DNA of 64,000 nucleotides from Aridibaculum aurantiacum (GTDB taxonomy: Bacteria; Bacteroidota; Bacteroidia; Chitinophagales; Chitinophagaceae), in contig NZ_JAFEWC010000003.1 in the NCBI RefSeq assembly GCF_017355875.1, positions 811,001 to 875,000 of the forward strand, read 5' to 3'. The position numbers were made by a program, and so were the translations under genes. Below, piece after piece: positions 1 to 7,942 of this stretch; the stretch's first letter is position 1, and the number at the start of each line of letters is the position of its first letter. Under the pieces are notes generated by a model, which had not been told where the DNA came from, made no database searches, and saw only the letters and a program-made list of their open reading frames with translations.

Positions 1-45
1 GGTAAGCCTTCGGAGCAGAGAGTACTGTTTGCACGTGCTTATTAA
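1..45 (+). CDS. C-terminal tail of an upstream gene (partial)
   Basis: Frame 1 from the window edge is open for 14 codons and ends in TAA at 43-45; it reads GKPSEQRVLFARAY, a composition that looks like a protein end. The next gene starts 6 nt later, so an operon is likely. The product cannot be named from this piece, and chance openness over 14 codons is possible. Confidence 0.4.
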   Translation, partial: GKPSEQRVLFARAY

Positions 46-51
46 TATAAC

Positions 52-372
52 ATGTTTTACTACCTGCTAATACTAGATTGGCTGGAGAAGCACTTACTAC
101 AGTGCCCGACAAAAGCGCTGCTCAATATCGATTGCCCGGGCTGTGGCATCCAGCGTAGCTTTCTCCTTTTAGTGAAGGGAAATATTGTTGAAAGTATACT
201 AATGTATCCTGCACTGATACCTATTCTATTTCTTCTCATTTACACCATTCTTCATCTTAGGTATAAGTTTGAAAAGGGCGCCAGGAACATAAAGATTTTT
301 CACATAGTGACTGCTTCCATAATTGTTTGCTTCTATATTTACAAAATAGTAAACCACAAACTAATTGCGTAA
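52..372 (+). CDS. DUF2752 family small membrane protein
   Basis: 106 residues. The N-terminal third carries the DUF2752 signature: a CPGCGIQRS motif at residues 28-36, following a short hydrophobic stretch, and then two or three membrane helices (about 48-68 and 84-100). The family is of unknown function, is common in Bacteroidota and often stands beside a CCC-motif membrane protein, as here: the next ATG begins one base after this stop codon. The two cysteines suggest metal binding or a disulfide, but that is inference. Confidence 0.8.
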   Translation: MFYYLLILDWLEKHLLQCPTKALLNIDCPGCGIQRSFLLLVKGNIVESILMYPALIPILFLLIYTILHLRYKFEKGARNIKIFHIVTASIIVCFYIYKIVNHKLIA

Positions 373-373
373 A

Positions 374-724
374 ATGGAAAACAACTATTACCAAGGTTAT
401 CAAGCACAGGAACCTTTACCAAACTCTACGGCTATTCTTGTTTTGGGAATTAGTTCTATTGTAGGCTGCTTTTGTTATGGACTTCCGGGAACTGTTTTAG
501 CCATCATTTCACTTGTACTTGCTTCTAAGTCGAAGCAATTGTACAATGCAAATCCTACAGCATACACACCCGGATCGGTAAGCAATATGAACACCGGGAG
601 AATATGTGCCATCATTGGATTAACGATATCTATTTTGTTTTTAGCATTAGCGATCTTTGGTATCGCTTATTTCGGAATGGAAGCTTTGCGCAATCCTGAA
701 GAATACATGAAGCGTTACGAATAA
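374..724 (+). CDS. CCC-motif / DUF4190-like membrane protein
   Basis: 116 residues from the ATG at 374; an upstream in-frame TTG at 365 overlaps the preceding stop and is less likely. Two hydrophobic hairpin helices (about 18-47 and 76-104) flank a hydrophilic loop rich in Asn, Tyr and Thr. The first helix contains the small-residue and Cys pattern of the family Bacteroidota annotators call CCC-motif membrane protein. It is translationally coupled to the DUF2752 gene and followed by a perfect 16-bp terminator hairpin. Function unknown. Confidence 0.7.
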   Translation: MENNYYQGYQAQEPLPNSTAILVLGISSIVGCFCYGLPGTVLAIISLVLASKSKQLYNANPTAYTPGSVSNMNTGRICAIIGLTISILFLALAIFGIAYFGMEALRNPEEYMKRYE

Positions 725-740
725 TCAACTTCTATATTGA

Positions 741-783
741 AGCCTTGTTGTTGTAACATTTTACAACAACAAGGCTTTTTTTA
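741..783 (+). terminator. Strong intrinsic terminator
   Basis: A perfect 16-bp stem (741-756 with 761-776), a 4-nt loop and a T-run to 782 follow the CCC-motif gene by 16 nt. The T-run lies on the plus-strand side, so it serves the plus-strand operon. Confidence 0.92.
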
Positions 784-792
784 TGCTGGTAG

Positions 793-1185
793 TTACTTAT
801 CCCAAAGACCTGCTTCAACAATCTCTACCAAATGACCATCAGGATCATTGAAATAGCAGGAGCGTACGCCGTTTGGCCATTCATGCTCGTGTACAATTTT
901 TACGTGTTGTTGCTGCAGTTCAGATAAAGTAGCAGCATAATCTGCTTTTGCTACCTCAAATGCAAAATGAATAACACCACTGGCTCCATGTGGAGGAAGT
1001 ATTTTTTCTTGTTCGGTTTTGGCTGCAATAAAACATAGAAGTACAGAACTGCCTGCCCTAAAAAAAACATGTCGTCCTTCTACAAGCGAAATCATAGGAA
1101 GACCAAGCTTACCATGGTAAAACTGCCTTGTCGCCTCCAGGTCCTTTACATAAAGGCAAGTCTCTTTTATCTGTGAAATTTTCAT
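793..1185 (-). CDS. VOC family (glyoxalase/bleomycin-resistance fold) protein
   Basis: 130 residues with the paired beta-alpha-beta-beta-beta modules of the vicinal oxygen chelate fold. The first module reads ETCLYVKDLEATRQFYHGKLG (about 8-28) and the second ends in CYFNDPDGHLVEIVEAG, the classic C-terminal signature with a metal-ligand Glu. A His at about 93 in the IHFAFEV strand is a further ligand candidate. It probably binds a divalent metal; the substrate cannot be read. It stands alone between two convergent or divergent neighbours. Confidence 0.85.
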   Translation of the reverse strand: MKISQIKETCLYVKDLEATRQFYHGKLGLPMISLVEGRHVFFRAGSSVLLCFIAAKTEQEKILPPHGASGVIHFAFEVAKADYAATLSELQQQHVKIVHEHEWPNGVRSCYFNDPDGHLVEIVEAGLWDK

Positions 1186-1233
1186 GAAGCAGTTTTTGGT
1201 TTACCTACAGCGGAGCAGTTTTTACCTATTATC

Positions 1234-1902
1234 TCAATGTCCTCGTGATTCACCGGAAGAATATCCCCTGTGGGACCTGCCTGCGCGACCGCCTGGCGAT
1301 TGAATTGTCCGCTCATTTATCACCACCTTACCTGTAGTTGATGGGGTAGTCTCACCAGAGTTGTTGACGGTAGCTTCTTTCTCAAAATTGCTTTCTTCTA
1401 CATCGGGTGGAGCGGCTTCTTTATTATAACCTGAAGTAGCAAGTGCTGTCAGCAGGTCATCCGCATCGTACTCTTCGTTAAGCGTTTCCAGCAGCATCTG
1501 CTCCACTTCATGCAGGTGAAGCTGCTGGGCATATGCCACGGCTGTTCCATATGAGCATATTTCATAGTGCTCCATTTTCTGGACGCTAAAAATGATGGCA
1601 GGATCAATAGCATCTTTTGATATAGGTGAACCTATGATTTCAGTAGCTTCTTGTATTAAGCCTTGCATTCCTTTACAAACGGTCTCTTTGTTTCCGTCAC
1701 TTTCTAATACTCGCAGGATCTTTTCAAGGCGTTTCACCTGCTCACCTGTTTGTTGGTGATGATGTTGTAGTGCATTCTTCAGCGAACGATGATTTGCTTT
1801 CTCTATTATTTGCGGGATGGCTTCCTGTGACTGTACCTCTGCACTTCTCATCTGCGTGACCAGGTGAATTAGCAGGTCCTGGAGATCATTGATGTCTTTC
1901 AT
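1234..1902 (-). CDS. DUF892 (YciE/YciF) ferritin-like protein
   Basis: 222 residues. The first 160 form the four-helix DUF892 domain, starting with INDLQDLLIHLVTQMRSAE and containing the helix HHHQQTGEQVKRLEKIL and the EHYEICSYGTAVAYAQQL stretch, with Glu/His positions expected for a di-iron ferritin-like site. The family is linked to stress responses in other bacteria. The C-terminal 60 residues are a low-complexity Gly/Ser/Arg tail (GGRAGRSHRGYSSGESRGH), unusual for the family and possibly nucleic-acid binding (inference). It is transcribed away from the lipoprotein gene. Confidence 0.85.
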   Translation of the reverse strand: MKDINDLQDLLIHLVTQMRSAEVQSQEAIPQIIEKANHRSLKNALQHHHQQTGEQVKRLEKILRVLESDGNKETVCKGMQGLIQEATEIIGSPISKDAIDPAIIFSVQKMEHYEICSYGTAVAYAQQLHLHEVEQMLLETLNEEYDADDLLTALATSGYNKEAAPPDVEESNFEKEATVNNSGETTPSTTGKVVINERTIQSPGGRAGRSHRGYSSGESRGH

Positions 1903-1983
1903 ATGGCTTTTCTTAAATGTCGGAAAAAATTATGCCTTTTGCAAAATGCTGAATGCCTTACATTGAAAGCTGATTCTAAACCA

Positions 1984-2766
1984 ATGACTAAGAACAGCTT
2001 CATCAAACTAACCATTCCTGCTTTTGCTTTTGCAACAATTACTATGCTTTTTACCGCCTGCGGCTTCGGCTCTTCAGGCAATAAACTGTGGTTCTTTACC
2101 CACCACGGAGGAAGTTCAGATGCAGGAAGTTTTAAGCCTTCTCATTTTATTTACCTGAAAAACGATGGCAGCTTCACAGCTGACCTAGGGATGTTTGAAC
2201 ATGGAACATGGGACAGGGCGGGAGACAACCTGGTGCTTACCAACAACAATAGAAAGATCACAACTTTAAGTATAGAAAAAGAAAGTAAAAAGGAGCTGCA
2301 GGTAAAGGTGAAGCATTCAATCTCTCATTTTGAAGCGCAGCCTGCAGAATTTGAGACAAATGATGCAGATCCTTTTTCACTGGCTAACAACCAATGGCGG
2401 CTACGTGCCACAGGAAAAGAATCTGCTAAAGAAATAAGAGAACGCCTCATCAACCACTGTAAATTTTGGGAGGCATATTTTACATGGGGCATCGCCAGTG
2501 ATCTTTCTACATTAGATGTGCGTAGTACGCCTACACCTATAAAGATCTACGGCAATGGGGTAGGGCTTAAAGGATATGATGATCTTCCCCCTGCCTGGTG
2601 TTCCTATTTTTATGATACTACCGACTGTTATATGGCCACCGATATCTTGAGGGAGACGTTCAGGAAAAACGAGATAGAATGGCCTAAGACGGAGAATAAG
2701 TTCAAGATATTTCTTTCCGCATTCCAGCAGATAAGAACGCATTTACAAAAAGGCAGCAATAATTAA
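1984..2766 (+). CDS. Hypothetical lipoprotein
   Basis: The open frame begins at 1903, but the ATG at 1984 gives a proper lipoprotein signal: MTKN, hydrophobic core, then FTAC with the lipidated Cys at residue 24. The 260-residue product continues with a beta-rich region resembling a lipocalin-like or META-like layout (FIYLKNDGSFTADLGMFEHGTW) and a helical C-terminal half with several Trp and Cys. I do not recognise the family. It ends inside its own terminator hairpin. Confidence 0.7.
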   Translation: MTKNSFIKLTIPAFAFATITMLFTACGFGSSGNKLWFFTHHGGSSDAGSFKPSHFIYLKNDGSFTADLGMFEHGTWDRAGDNLVLTNNNRKITTLSIEKESKKELQVKVKHSISHFEAQPAEFETNDADPFSLANNQWRLRATGKESAKEIRERLINHCKFWEAYFTWGIASDLSTLDVRSTPTPIKIYGNGVGLKGYDDLPPAWCSYFYDTTDCYMATDILRETFRKNEIEWPKTENKFKIFLSAFQQIRTHLQKGSNN

Positions 2767-2780
2767 TTGCTGCCTTTTCT
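2747..2780 (+). terminator. Intrinsic terminator overlapping a stop codon
   Basis: Ten-bp stem 2751-2760 with 2766-2775, loop AATTA, flanked by A- and T-runs; the TAA stop of the lipoprotein gene lies in the loop and 3' arm. Confidence 0.75.
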
Positions 2781-2781
2781 T

Positions 2782-2928
2782 TTACAAGTATTCCTTTAAC
2801 AGGTCCTTTGATGTATGCTCTATGTGTTCAATAACTTCTTTTTTGTCCTCGCTTTTTAGGCGGGTAAAAAGGAAGTATCCAACTGCTATCAGGCCTGCTG
2901 TTAATAGTGTGCTCCTGTTATGTAACAT
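2782..2928 (-). CDS. Very small single-span membrane protein (48 aa)
   Basis: Reading the minus strand from ATG at 2928 to TAA at 2784-2782 gives 48 residues: a basic N-terminus, one hydrophobic helix (LLTAGLIAVGYFLF, about 8-21) and an amphipathic charged tail (SEDKKEVIEHIEHTSKDLL). That layout is typical of small YtxH-like or stress-related anchors. It lies in the same orientation as the two small hydrophilic genes just upstream. Codon use is coding-like; family unknown. Confidence 0.6.
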   Translation of the reverse strand: MLHNRSTLLTAGLIAVGYFLFTRLKSEDKKEVIEHIEHTSKDLLKEYL

Positions 2929-2952
2929 GACTTCTGATTTTATTTAAATCAA

Positions 2953-3177
2953 TTAATCCGCACCGGCGGATGGTTCTTTTGTGGAGTCAGTACCAGGTTC
3001 AGCGTAACTTCTTTTTCCATAGTTGCCTTCCTGCACTTCTTCAGCAGCATCCGGAATTGCCTCCCTATCTGGTGGTCGTGAAGGTGGCTCATCATTAGCT
3101 GGCAGCTCATTTCTTGGCACCTCCCGCATCTTCGTTACCTGGTCAATAACTGTCTCCCTGTTTTCCTGCTCGTTCAT
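2953..3177 (-). CDS. Small hydrophilic Pro/Glu-rich protein
   Basis: 74 residues from the ATG at 3177 (the frame is open further upstream, but this ATG sits 1 nt after the stop of the previous gene and fits coupling). The product has no hydrophobic core, is rich in Glu, Pro, Arg and Asp (NELPANDEPPSRPPDREAIP), and is probably disordered. No family recognised. It probably belongs to a small operon with its neighbours on the same strand. Confidence 0.55.
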   Translation of the reverse strand: MNEQENRETVIDQVTKMREVPRNELPANDEPPSRPPDREAIPDAAEEVQEGNYGKRSYAEPGTDSTKEPSAGAD

Positions 3178-3178
3178 A

Positions 3179-3394
3179 CTAATCTTCTTTATTCTGATTG
3201 GCTTTATTAGCAGCTTGCTCTGCTTCTTCACCTGAAAGTGTGCGAGGACCATCTGTTACATTCTGTGCTTCCTCTTCAAAATTTATCGGCTGGTCACCAG
3301 GCATTTCAGGCTGGCCATATTTATCAGGATTGGTGCCTGCAAAATCTGATTGCTTGTGCCCTGTTGCTTCGTTATGATCATTTGCTTTGTCCAT
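3179..3394 (-). CDS. Small hydrophilic disordered protein
   Basis: 71 residues, highly charged and rich in Asn, Gln, Glu and Gly, with no membrane segment. The composition (MDKANDHNEATGHKQSDF, later SGEEAEQAANKANQ) resembles small stress-induced or desiccation-type proteins, but no known family can be named. It is first in a run of three small minus-strand genes, with a 1-nt gap to the next. Confidence 0.6.
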   Translation of the reverse strand: MDKANDHNEATGHKQSDFAGTNPDKYGQPEMPGDQPINFEEEAQNVTDGPRTLSGEEAEQAANKANQNKED

Positions 3395-3584
3395 AGTATT
3401 TAGTTTTCAGATTCTGCTAAAAAGAACATGCCGCAAATGATCTACAGCTGCAGGTGTTATAGTAGTTCAGCAAGAAGGAGCAATAAGAAAGAAGTAACTA
3501 AGCAGCAGGAATGCACTTGATGAAATGATGTTTACCCTTACAAGAGTTTGCGAAGTGTAGAAAGAAGAGAATAATGAACAATAA

Positions 3585-3608
3585 AAAAGGGAAGCGAACT
3601 TCCCTTTT
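3585..3608 (-). terminator. Intrinsic terminator with TTCG loop
   Basis: Ten-bp stem 3585-3594 with 3599-3608; read on the minus strand the loop is TTCG and the stem is followed by six T. It terminates the SH3-domain gene that ends at 3610. Confidence 0.85.
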
Positions 3609-3609
3609 C

Positions 3610-4254
3610 CTATTTCAATACGTTGTTCTTAATGAACCCGGTAGATGTGCTTCCGGGCGTGCCTACGATCTTTTTTACCGTAACGTGCGACCAGCCGTTG
3701 TTTGATTTCATTACTGAAACGATACTACCTGCCTGCAGCACAGTGATAGGATCAAATTCTAACCCGGGGCCTGAGCGTAGGTGAACATCATTAGTAAGCG
3801 TTACATCATATTCATTTCCTGTAGCTACCGGCTCAGCTTTCTTTTTTACAGGTGTTGATTTAACTGCACTATTAGATGCTGTGGTATTCCCCAGTTGCAA
3901 CTTCAACTGATCTGGCGATTGAACAATGATCTCAGGCATTCCACGGTATTCCACCAGTTTGCCGGTAACACATACATCAGTGTTAGGATAATATTCTTCC
4001 GGCTTGAACGGGAACTTATTCCTATCGCCTTCAAAAATGGCAATGGTTACCAGTTGATTTGGATAATTGCCTCCAAGGTTCAGCAGGGTTGGTTGATTTT
4101 TGCTGCTGGGCAAGAACTTTGCGCTGTAAATTTTTCCGCAAATTGATACCACTTCACCAATATGCTTTTTCGCATCAATGGCATTAATACTCACTTGGGA
4201 ATTAGCGCCTATAGTCAATACCATAGCCATAGCTAGCAATACATTTCTCTTCAT
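3610..4254 (-). CDS. Exported SH3-domain protein with OB-like N-terminal domain
   Basis: 214 residues. A Sec signal peptide (MKRNVLLAMAMVLTIGANSQ) is followed by an OB-fold-like domain (about 22-118: GEVVSICGKIYSAKF, then DVCVTGKLVEYRGMPEIIV), which resembles the exported nucleic-acid-binding-type OB domain. A Lys/Val linker leads to a bacterial SH3_3 domain (about 148-214, HLRSGPGLEFDPITVLQAGSI). SH3_3 domains commonly bind cell-wall peptides, so a periplasmic role at peptidoglycan is plausible (inference). Confidence 0.75.
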   Translation of the reverse strand: MKRNVLLAMAMVLTIGANSQVSINAIDAKKHIGEVVSICGKIYSAKFLPSSKNQPTLLNLGGNYPNQLVTIAIFEGDRNKFPFKPEEYYPNTDVCVTGKLVEYRGMPEIIVQSPDQLKLQLGNTTASNSAVKSTPVKKKAEPVATGNEYDVTLTNDVHLRSGPGLEFDPITVLQAGSIVSVMKSNNGWSHVTVKKIVGTPGSTSTGFIKNNVLK

Positions 4255-4550
4255 ATAAGGTACAGATTAAGGCCGCTAATGTAGGGAAAGTTTATTCGCT
4301 TGCTGCAGCGCATATATTTTTCTTTTAATAAATAATTCCAGAAAAGTAGATGATATAGTGGCTTGGAAACTAAATTTCCTGCAAACGAGCATTAAGGGCA
4401 AAATGTTTAATATATACTGCTGTAAGTATTTCTACATAAGAAGTTGCCTATCTTTCGGCACTTTACAGCAAAATTTTGAACACCAATAGGTAGAAAACAC
4501 TGTCTACTATAACTTTAAACTTTTGAATAACTACTAAAACCAATATAAGA

Positions 4551-5570
4551 ATGTCGAATATCAACCGCAGGGTACAGACTTTAGATGAATTTACAATTCA
4601 GCAGCTACGCGAGTTTCCACAGGCTACAGGCGAATTAAGTATGTTGTTAAGGGATATTGGTCTTGCAGCTAAGCGTGTAAATGTAGAAGTAAACAAAGCT
4701 GGTTTGGTAGACATTCTTGGTGAAGCAGGTAGTGTGAACGTGCAGGGAGAAGATGTAAAGAAACTGGATGTTTTTGCAAACAACCAGTTCATTGGTGTAC
4801 TTAAACACGGTATAAGCTGCGCAGGTGTTGGTAGTGAAGAGAATGATGACATTGTAGTTTTTGATGATGATGTAAGCAACAACAGCAAATACGTGCTACT
4901 GATGGATCCGCTTGATGGTAGTGGAAATATAGATGTGAACGTTTCTATTGGAACCATTTTTAGCGTCTACCGCCGTGTGAGCGAAAGAGGTAAGCCTTGT
5001 ACTATTGAAGATTTTCTGCAGCCGGGCAACCAGCAGGTAGCCGCTGGTTATATTATTTATGGATCAAGCACCATGTTGGTGTATGCTACGCGTCGTGGAG
5101 TAAATGGATTCACGCTTGATCCTTCAATCGGCGAATTTTGCCTGAGCCATCCTAACATACAATGTCCTGAAAGCGGCAATATCTACTCTGTAAACCACGG
5201 TAATTTCTTCCGTTATGAAGAGGGCGTTCGCAAATACATCAATGTTTGCCAGGCCAAAGAAAAATCTACTGGCGGTCCATACACACAGCGTTATATAGGA
5301 AGTATGGTGGCCGATGTGCATCGCAACCTCATCAAAGGTGGCATCTTTATGTACCCTGGCACCATAGATAAACCTAAAGGCAAGTTGCGCCTGCTGTACG
5401 AGTGCAATCCATTTGCATTCATAGTAGAAAAAGCTGGTGGTAAAGCAACTGACGGTACCCGCAGAATTTTAGACATCGTTCCTACAGAATTGCACCAGCG
5501 TTCACCTTTCTTTATTGGAAGCCGCAAGATGATGGAAGAACTGGAATCGCATACGCAAGGCGTTAATTGA
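4551..5570 (+). CDS. fbp: Class I fructose-1,6-bisphosphatase
   Basis: 339 residues, normal length. It hydrolyses fructose-1,6-bisphosphate to fructose-6-phosphate in gluconeogenesis. The metal-binding signature [12 protein letters not shown] lies at residues 119-130, preceded by [10 protein letters not shown] (the upstream acidic metal ligands). The substrate-binding [22 protein letters not shown] block is at about 275-296. It is preceded by 296 bp of intergenic sequence in which I see no gene. The next gene starts within 10 nt, so fbp probably leads a short operon. Confidence 0.95.
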   Translation: MSNINRRVQTLDEFTIQQLREFPQATGELSMLLRDIGLAAKRVNVEVNKAGLVDILGEAGSVNVQGEDVKKLDVFANNQFIGVLKHGISCAGVGSEENDDIVVFDDDVSNNSKYVLLMDPLDGSGNIDVNVSIGTIFSVYRRVSERGKPCTIEDFLQPGNQQVAAGYIIYGSSTMLVYATRRGVNGFTLDPSIGEFCLSHPNIQCPESGNIYSVNHGNFFRYEEGVRKYINVCQAKEKSTGGPYTQRYIGSMVADVHRNLIKGGIFMYPGTIDKPKGKLRLLYECNPFAFIVEKAGGKATDGTRRILDIVPTELHQRSPFFIGSRKMMEELESHTQGVN

Positions 5571-5578
5571 AATATTGG

Positions 5579-6337
5579 ATGAAGAAGATCATTGAGGTAA
5601 AAGACCTGGTAAAGAATTATGGAAATTTCCAGGCAGTGAAGGGGATAAGTTTTGACGTATTTGAAGGTGAGATTTTCGGACTTCTTGGTCCAAATGGTGC
5701 AGGCAAGAGTACTACACTAGAGATCATCGAAACCTTGCGCGACAAGACCAGCGGTAAAGTTTATGTAGATGGCCACGACCTGGACACCCATCCAAACCAT
5801 ATAAAGAAGATAATGGGTGTTCAGTTGCAGGCTTCCGGTTATTATCCCGGTCTTAACCTTACTGAACTGATACATCTTTTCAACGGGTTGTACAACCGCC
5901 ATACAGATGTAATGGAGCTGCTCGACCTGGTAAACCTGCGCGATAAAGCAAAGGCTAAATTCAAGGAATTGAGCGGCGGGCAGAAGCAACGATTTTCAGT
6001 CGCTACTACACTCATCAACGAGCCAAAGATCATTTTCTTAGATGAGCCCACCACAGGGCTCGACCCGCAGGCACGTCGCAGCCTGTGGGACCTTATCCGC
6101 AACATCCGCGCAAAAGGCACCACCGTTATCATCACTACTCACTATATGGATGAAGCCGAAGTGCTTTGCGATAGGGTAGCTGTGGTAGATAACGGCAAAA
6201 TCATAGCCATCGATACGCCTGATAAGTTAATAGACGATCTTGTCTCCACCGGCTTCGAACGCCCAAAAAGTGTTAAAGCTGCTACGTTAGAAGATGTTTT
6301 TATACATCTTACAGGCAAAAGTCTTCGCGAAGATTAG
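5579..6337 (+). CDS. ABC transporter ATP-binding protein without a permease beside it
   Basis: 252 residues from the ATG at 5579 (an in-frame TTG at 5567 overlaps the fbp stop). Walker A GPNGAGKST at 37-45, signature LSGGQ at 131-135, Walker B IIFLDEPTTG at 151-160 and the switch His in TTHYMDEAE. The pattern with CVEV-type DrrA/CcmA resemblance (YYPGLNLTELIHLF) places it with ABC-2-type exporters. No integral membrane partner is found upstream or downstream in the window, so the transported substrate cannot be inferred. It sits tightly behind fbp. Confidence 0.9.
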   Translation: MKKIIEVKDLVKNYGNFQAVKGISFDVFEGEIFGLLGPNGAGKSTTLEIIETLRDKTSGKVYVDGHDLDTHPNHIKKIMGVQLQASGYYPGLNLTELIHLFNGLYNRHTDVMELLDLVNLRDKAKAKFKELSGGQKQRFSVATTLINEPKIIFLDEPTTGLDPQARRSLWDLIRNIRAKGTTVIITTHYMDEAEVLCDRVAVVDNGKIIAIDTPDKLIDDLVSTGFERPKSVKAATLEDVFIHLTGKSLRED

Positions 6338-6362
6338 TTTATTCGTTTCACAAAAATAAAAT

Positions 6363-7097
6363 ATGAAAAAGTCACTCCTGGGAATTGGTGTACTGGCAAT
6401 GTGTGTTTCAGTGCAGGCCCAAACAAAAACTACTAAACCTGCAGCTAAGCCAGCAGCTAAACCAGCGCCTACAGCTGCCGCCGCACTTAAAACAACCAAC
6501 GACAGCCTTTCTTATGCATTTGGTGTTTCTCTTGGTTCTTACCTCAAAAGCCAGGACATTAAGACCATAAACTTTGCAGTAATGAACAAGGCAATTGACC
6601 AGACATTGAAAGGTCAGCCAACTACCCTGGATATGAACGCTGCCAACCAGCTGATGGGACGTATGGCAGAAGAAAAGAGCCGTAAAGCAAGTGGCGCCGA
6701 AAAAGAAAAGGGCATTGCTTTTCTTGCGCAAAACAAGAAGCGTTCAGGTGTAGTAGAAACAGCAACAGGCCTCCAGTACGAGATCATTACAGCAGGTACA
6801 GGTCCTAAGCCTACGGCTGCTGATACCATTGTAGCGCATTATCGTGGTACGCTTATCAATGGCAACGAATTCGATAATTCTTATTCTCGTGGCGAGCCTA
6901 TCACCATACCTGTTTCAGGTGTTATTGCTGGCTGGACAGAAGCCCTTCAGTTGATGCCTGTTGGCAGCAAGTGGAAACTATTCATTCCGTCTGCATTGGC
7001 TTATGGCGATTATGGTCCTGGTCCTGAGATCCCAGGTGGCGCTACCCTTGTTTTCGATGTAGAACTTTTAAGCATTAAAGGCAAGGCCGACAGGTAA
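6363..7097 (+). CDS. Exported FKBP-type peptidyl-prolyl isomerase
   Basis: 244 residues: signal peptide (about 1-19), an Ala/Lys/Pro-rich linker, an FKBP_N dimerisation domain (SYAFGVSLGSYLKSQ through MAEEKSRKASG, about 48-115) and a C-terminal FKBP domain (about 145-240). The domain contains the active-site stretches YRGTLINGNEFDNSY, VIAGWTEALQLMPVGSKW and AYGDYG. Like FkpA/Mip it should speed proline isomerisation and act as a chaperone in the periplasm. It starts 25 nt after the ABC gene and may be co-transcribed. Confidence 0.92.
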   Translation: MKKSLLGIGVLAMCVSVQAQTKTTKPAAKPAAKPAPTAAAALKTTNDSLSYAFGVSLGSYLKSQDIKTINFAVMNKAIDQTLKGQPTTLDMNAANQLMGRMAEEKSRKASGAEKEKGIAFLAQNKKRSGVVETATGLQYEIITAGTGPKPTAADTIVAHYRGTLINGNEFDNSYSRGEPITIPVSGVIAGWTEALQLMPVGSKWKLFIPSALAYGDYGPGPEIPGGATLVFDVELLSIKGKADR

Positions 7098-7114
7098 TAC
7101 CTTCTTATCTTTCT

Positions 7115-7234
7115 AGCCGTTTAGTAGCGATTGTTGTGTATGGAACCAGCAGTGAAGCGTAACTCAAATTTTGTTGTGTCACACACTTGTACTGATTGTT
7201 CTTTGCGCGGCAGGCACTTCTAAACGGCTTTTTT
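7115..7234 (+). ncRNA. Candidate structured small RNA, 6S-like architecture
   Basis: This 120-nt non-coding stretch is closed by a perfect 10-bp stem (7115-7124 with 7220-7229) running straight into a T-run, so it ends as an intrinsic terminator. Inside, both strands form a large open bubble (7125-7141 and 7203-7219). Above it is an irregular hairpin: GGAAC 7142-7146 with 7198-7202, CAGT 7150-7153 with 7191-7194, AAGCGT 7155-7160 with 7183-7188 (one mismatch). Closing stem, central bubble and long apical hairpin are the layout of 6S RNA, and the length fits the short 6S-type RNAs known from Bacteroidota. A partial -7 box (TATCTTTC, 7106-7113) lies just upstream. It may also be only a long-range terminator. 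Confidence 0.5.
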
Positions 7235-7253
7235 GTTCATCAATCATGCAGCC

Positions 7254-7793
7254 ATGACAACTACTAACATTGATCCACGTTACCCGATCGGGGAGTTTCA
7301 ACTGCAGCCTTTTAGTCACAAGCTAAAGGAGCAATACCTAACGGATCTTACTTTTCTTCCTACAGATGTAGAGATGGCTGTACTCAATCTTGATGAACCT
7401 CAACTGGACACTCCTTATCGCGAAGGCGGCTGGACGATCCGTCAACTGGTTCACCACATTGCTGATAGCCATATGAACGCCTACATCCGCTTCAAGCTGG
7501 CAATGACGGAGGATAATCCTACCATTACACCTTACCAGGAAAAACACTGGGCAAACCTGGCTGATGTGTACGATGAACCAATCAATATGTCTATCACCTT
7601 GCTGCATGCACTGCATCGCAGGCTGGTAACAGCACTTCGCAGCATTGAAGATGGTGACTGGGAAAGCCGCAGTGTTTTTCATCCGGGTCACCAGCGTAAA
7701 CTAACGCTATGGGAGTTACTCGGTATATATAGCTGGCACAGCCGCCATCATGTAGCACATATTAAGGCACTTAGAGAAGAAAAGGGTTGGTGA
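7254..7793 (+). CDS. YfiT/BstA-like DinB-fold transferase
   Basis: 179 residues from the ATG at 7254. This is a DinB four-helix protein of the YfiT / bacillithiol S-transferase group. The start is DPRYPIGEF, helix 2 reads WTIRQLVHHIADSHMNAYIRFK (metal His near 67-68) and the C-terminal helix WHSRHHVAHIKALR supplies the other two His ligands (162, 166). Family members use a divalent metal to transfer a low-molecular-weight thiol to electrophiles. It follows the small-RNA candidate by 20 nt. Thiol specificity is inferred from the family. Confidence 0.85.
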   Translation: MTTTNIDPRYPIGEFQLQPFSHKLKEQYLTDLTFLPTDVEMAVLNLDEPQLDTPYREGGWTIRQLVHHIADSHMNAYIRFKLAMTEDNPTITPYQEKHWANLADVYDEPINMSITLLHALHRRLVTALRSIEDGDWESRSVFHPGHQRKLTLWELLGIYSWHSRHHVAHIKALREEKGW

Positions 7794-7799
7794 GGAGAG

Positions 7800-7940
7800 A
7801 AAGTCACAAGTCAAAGACAAAAATCAAAAGTCAAAAAGCAAAAGGTACAAACCTGGAACCAGGAACAAGAAACTAGAAACTAAAAACTAGAAACCAGAAA
7901 CCCAAACCTCACACCTCTTACCCCACACCTCAAACCTCAC
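7800..7940. repeat. Purine-rich short-word degenerate repeats
   Basis: The 149-bp gap between two genes is made of drifting short words: AAGTCAAAAG-like units (7800-7842), then AACTAGAAAC-like units (7868-7905), then CCTCACACC-like units (7908-7940). The 16-mer AACCTGGAACCAGGAA at 7850-7865 recurs inverted near 62775-62795. No hairpin terminator and no start upstream of 7943 is seen. It resembles the other dispersed intergenic repeats of this genome. Confidence 0.6.
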
Positions 7941-7942
7941 CC

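Noticed and set aside
4440-4550. Promoter boxes upstream of fbp
   Set aside because: Several 7-of-8 matches to TAnnTTTG occur, but none has a TTG at the right distance.
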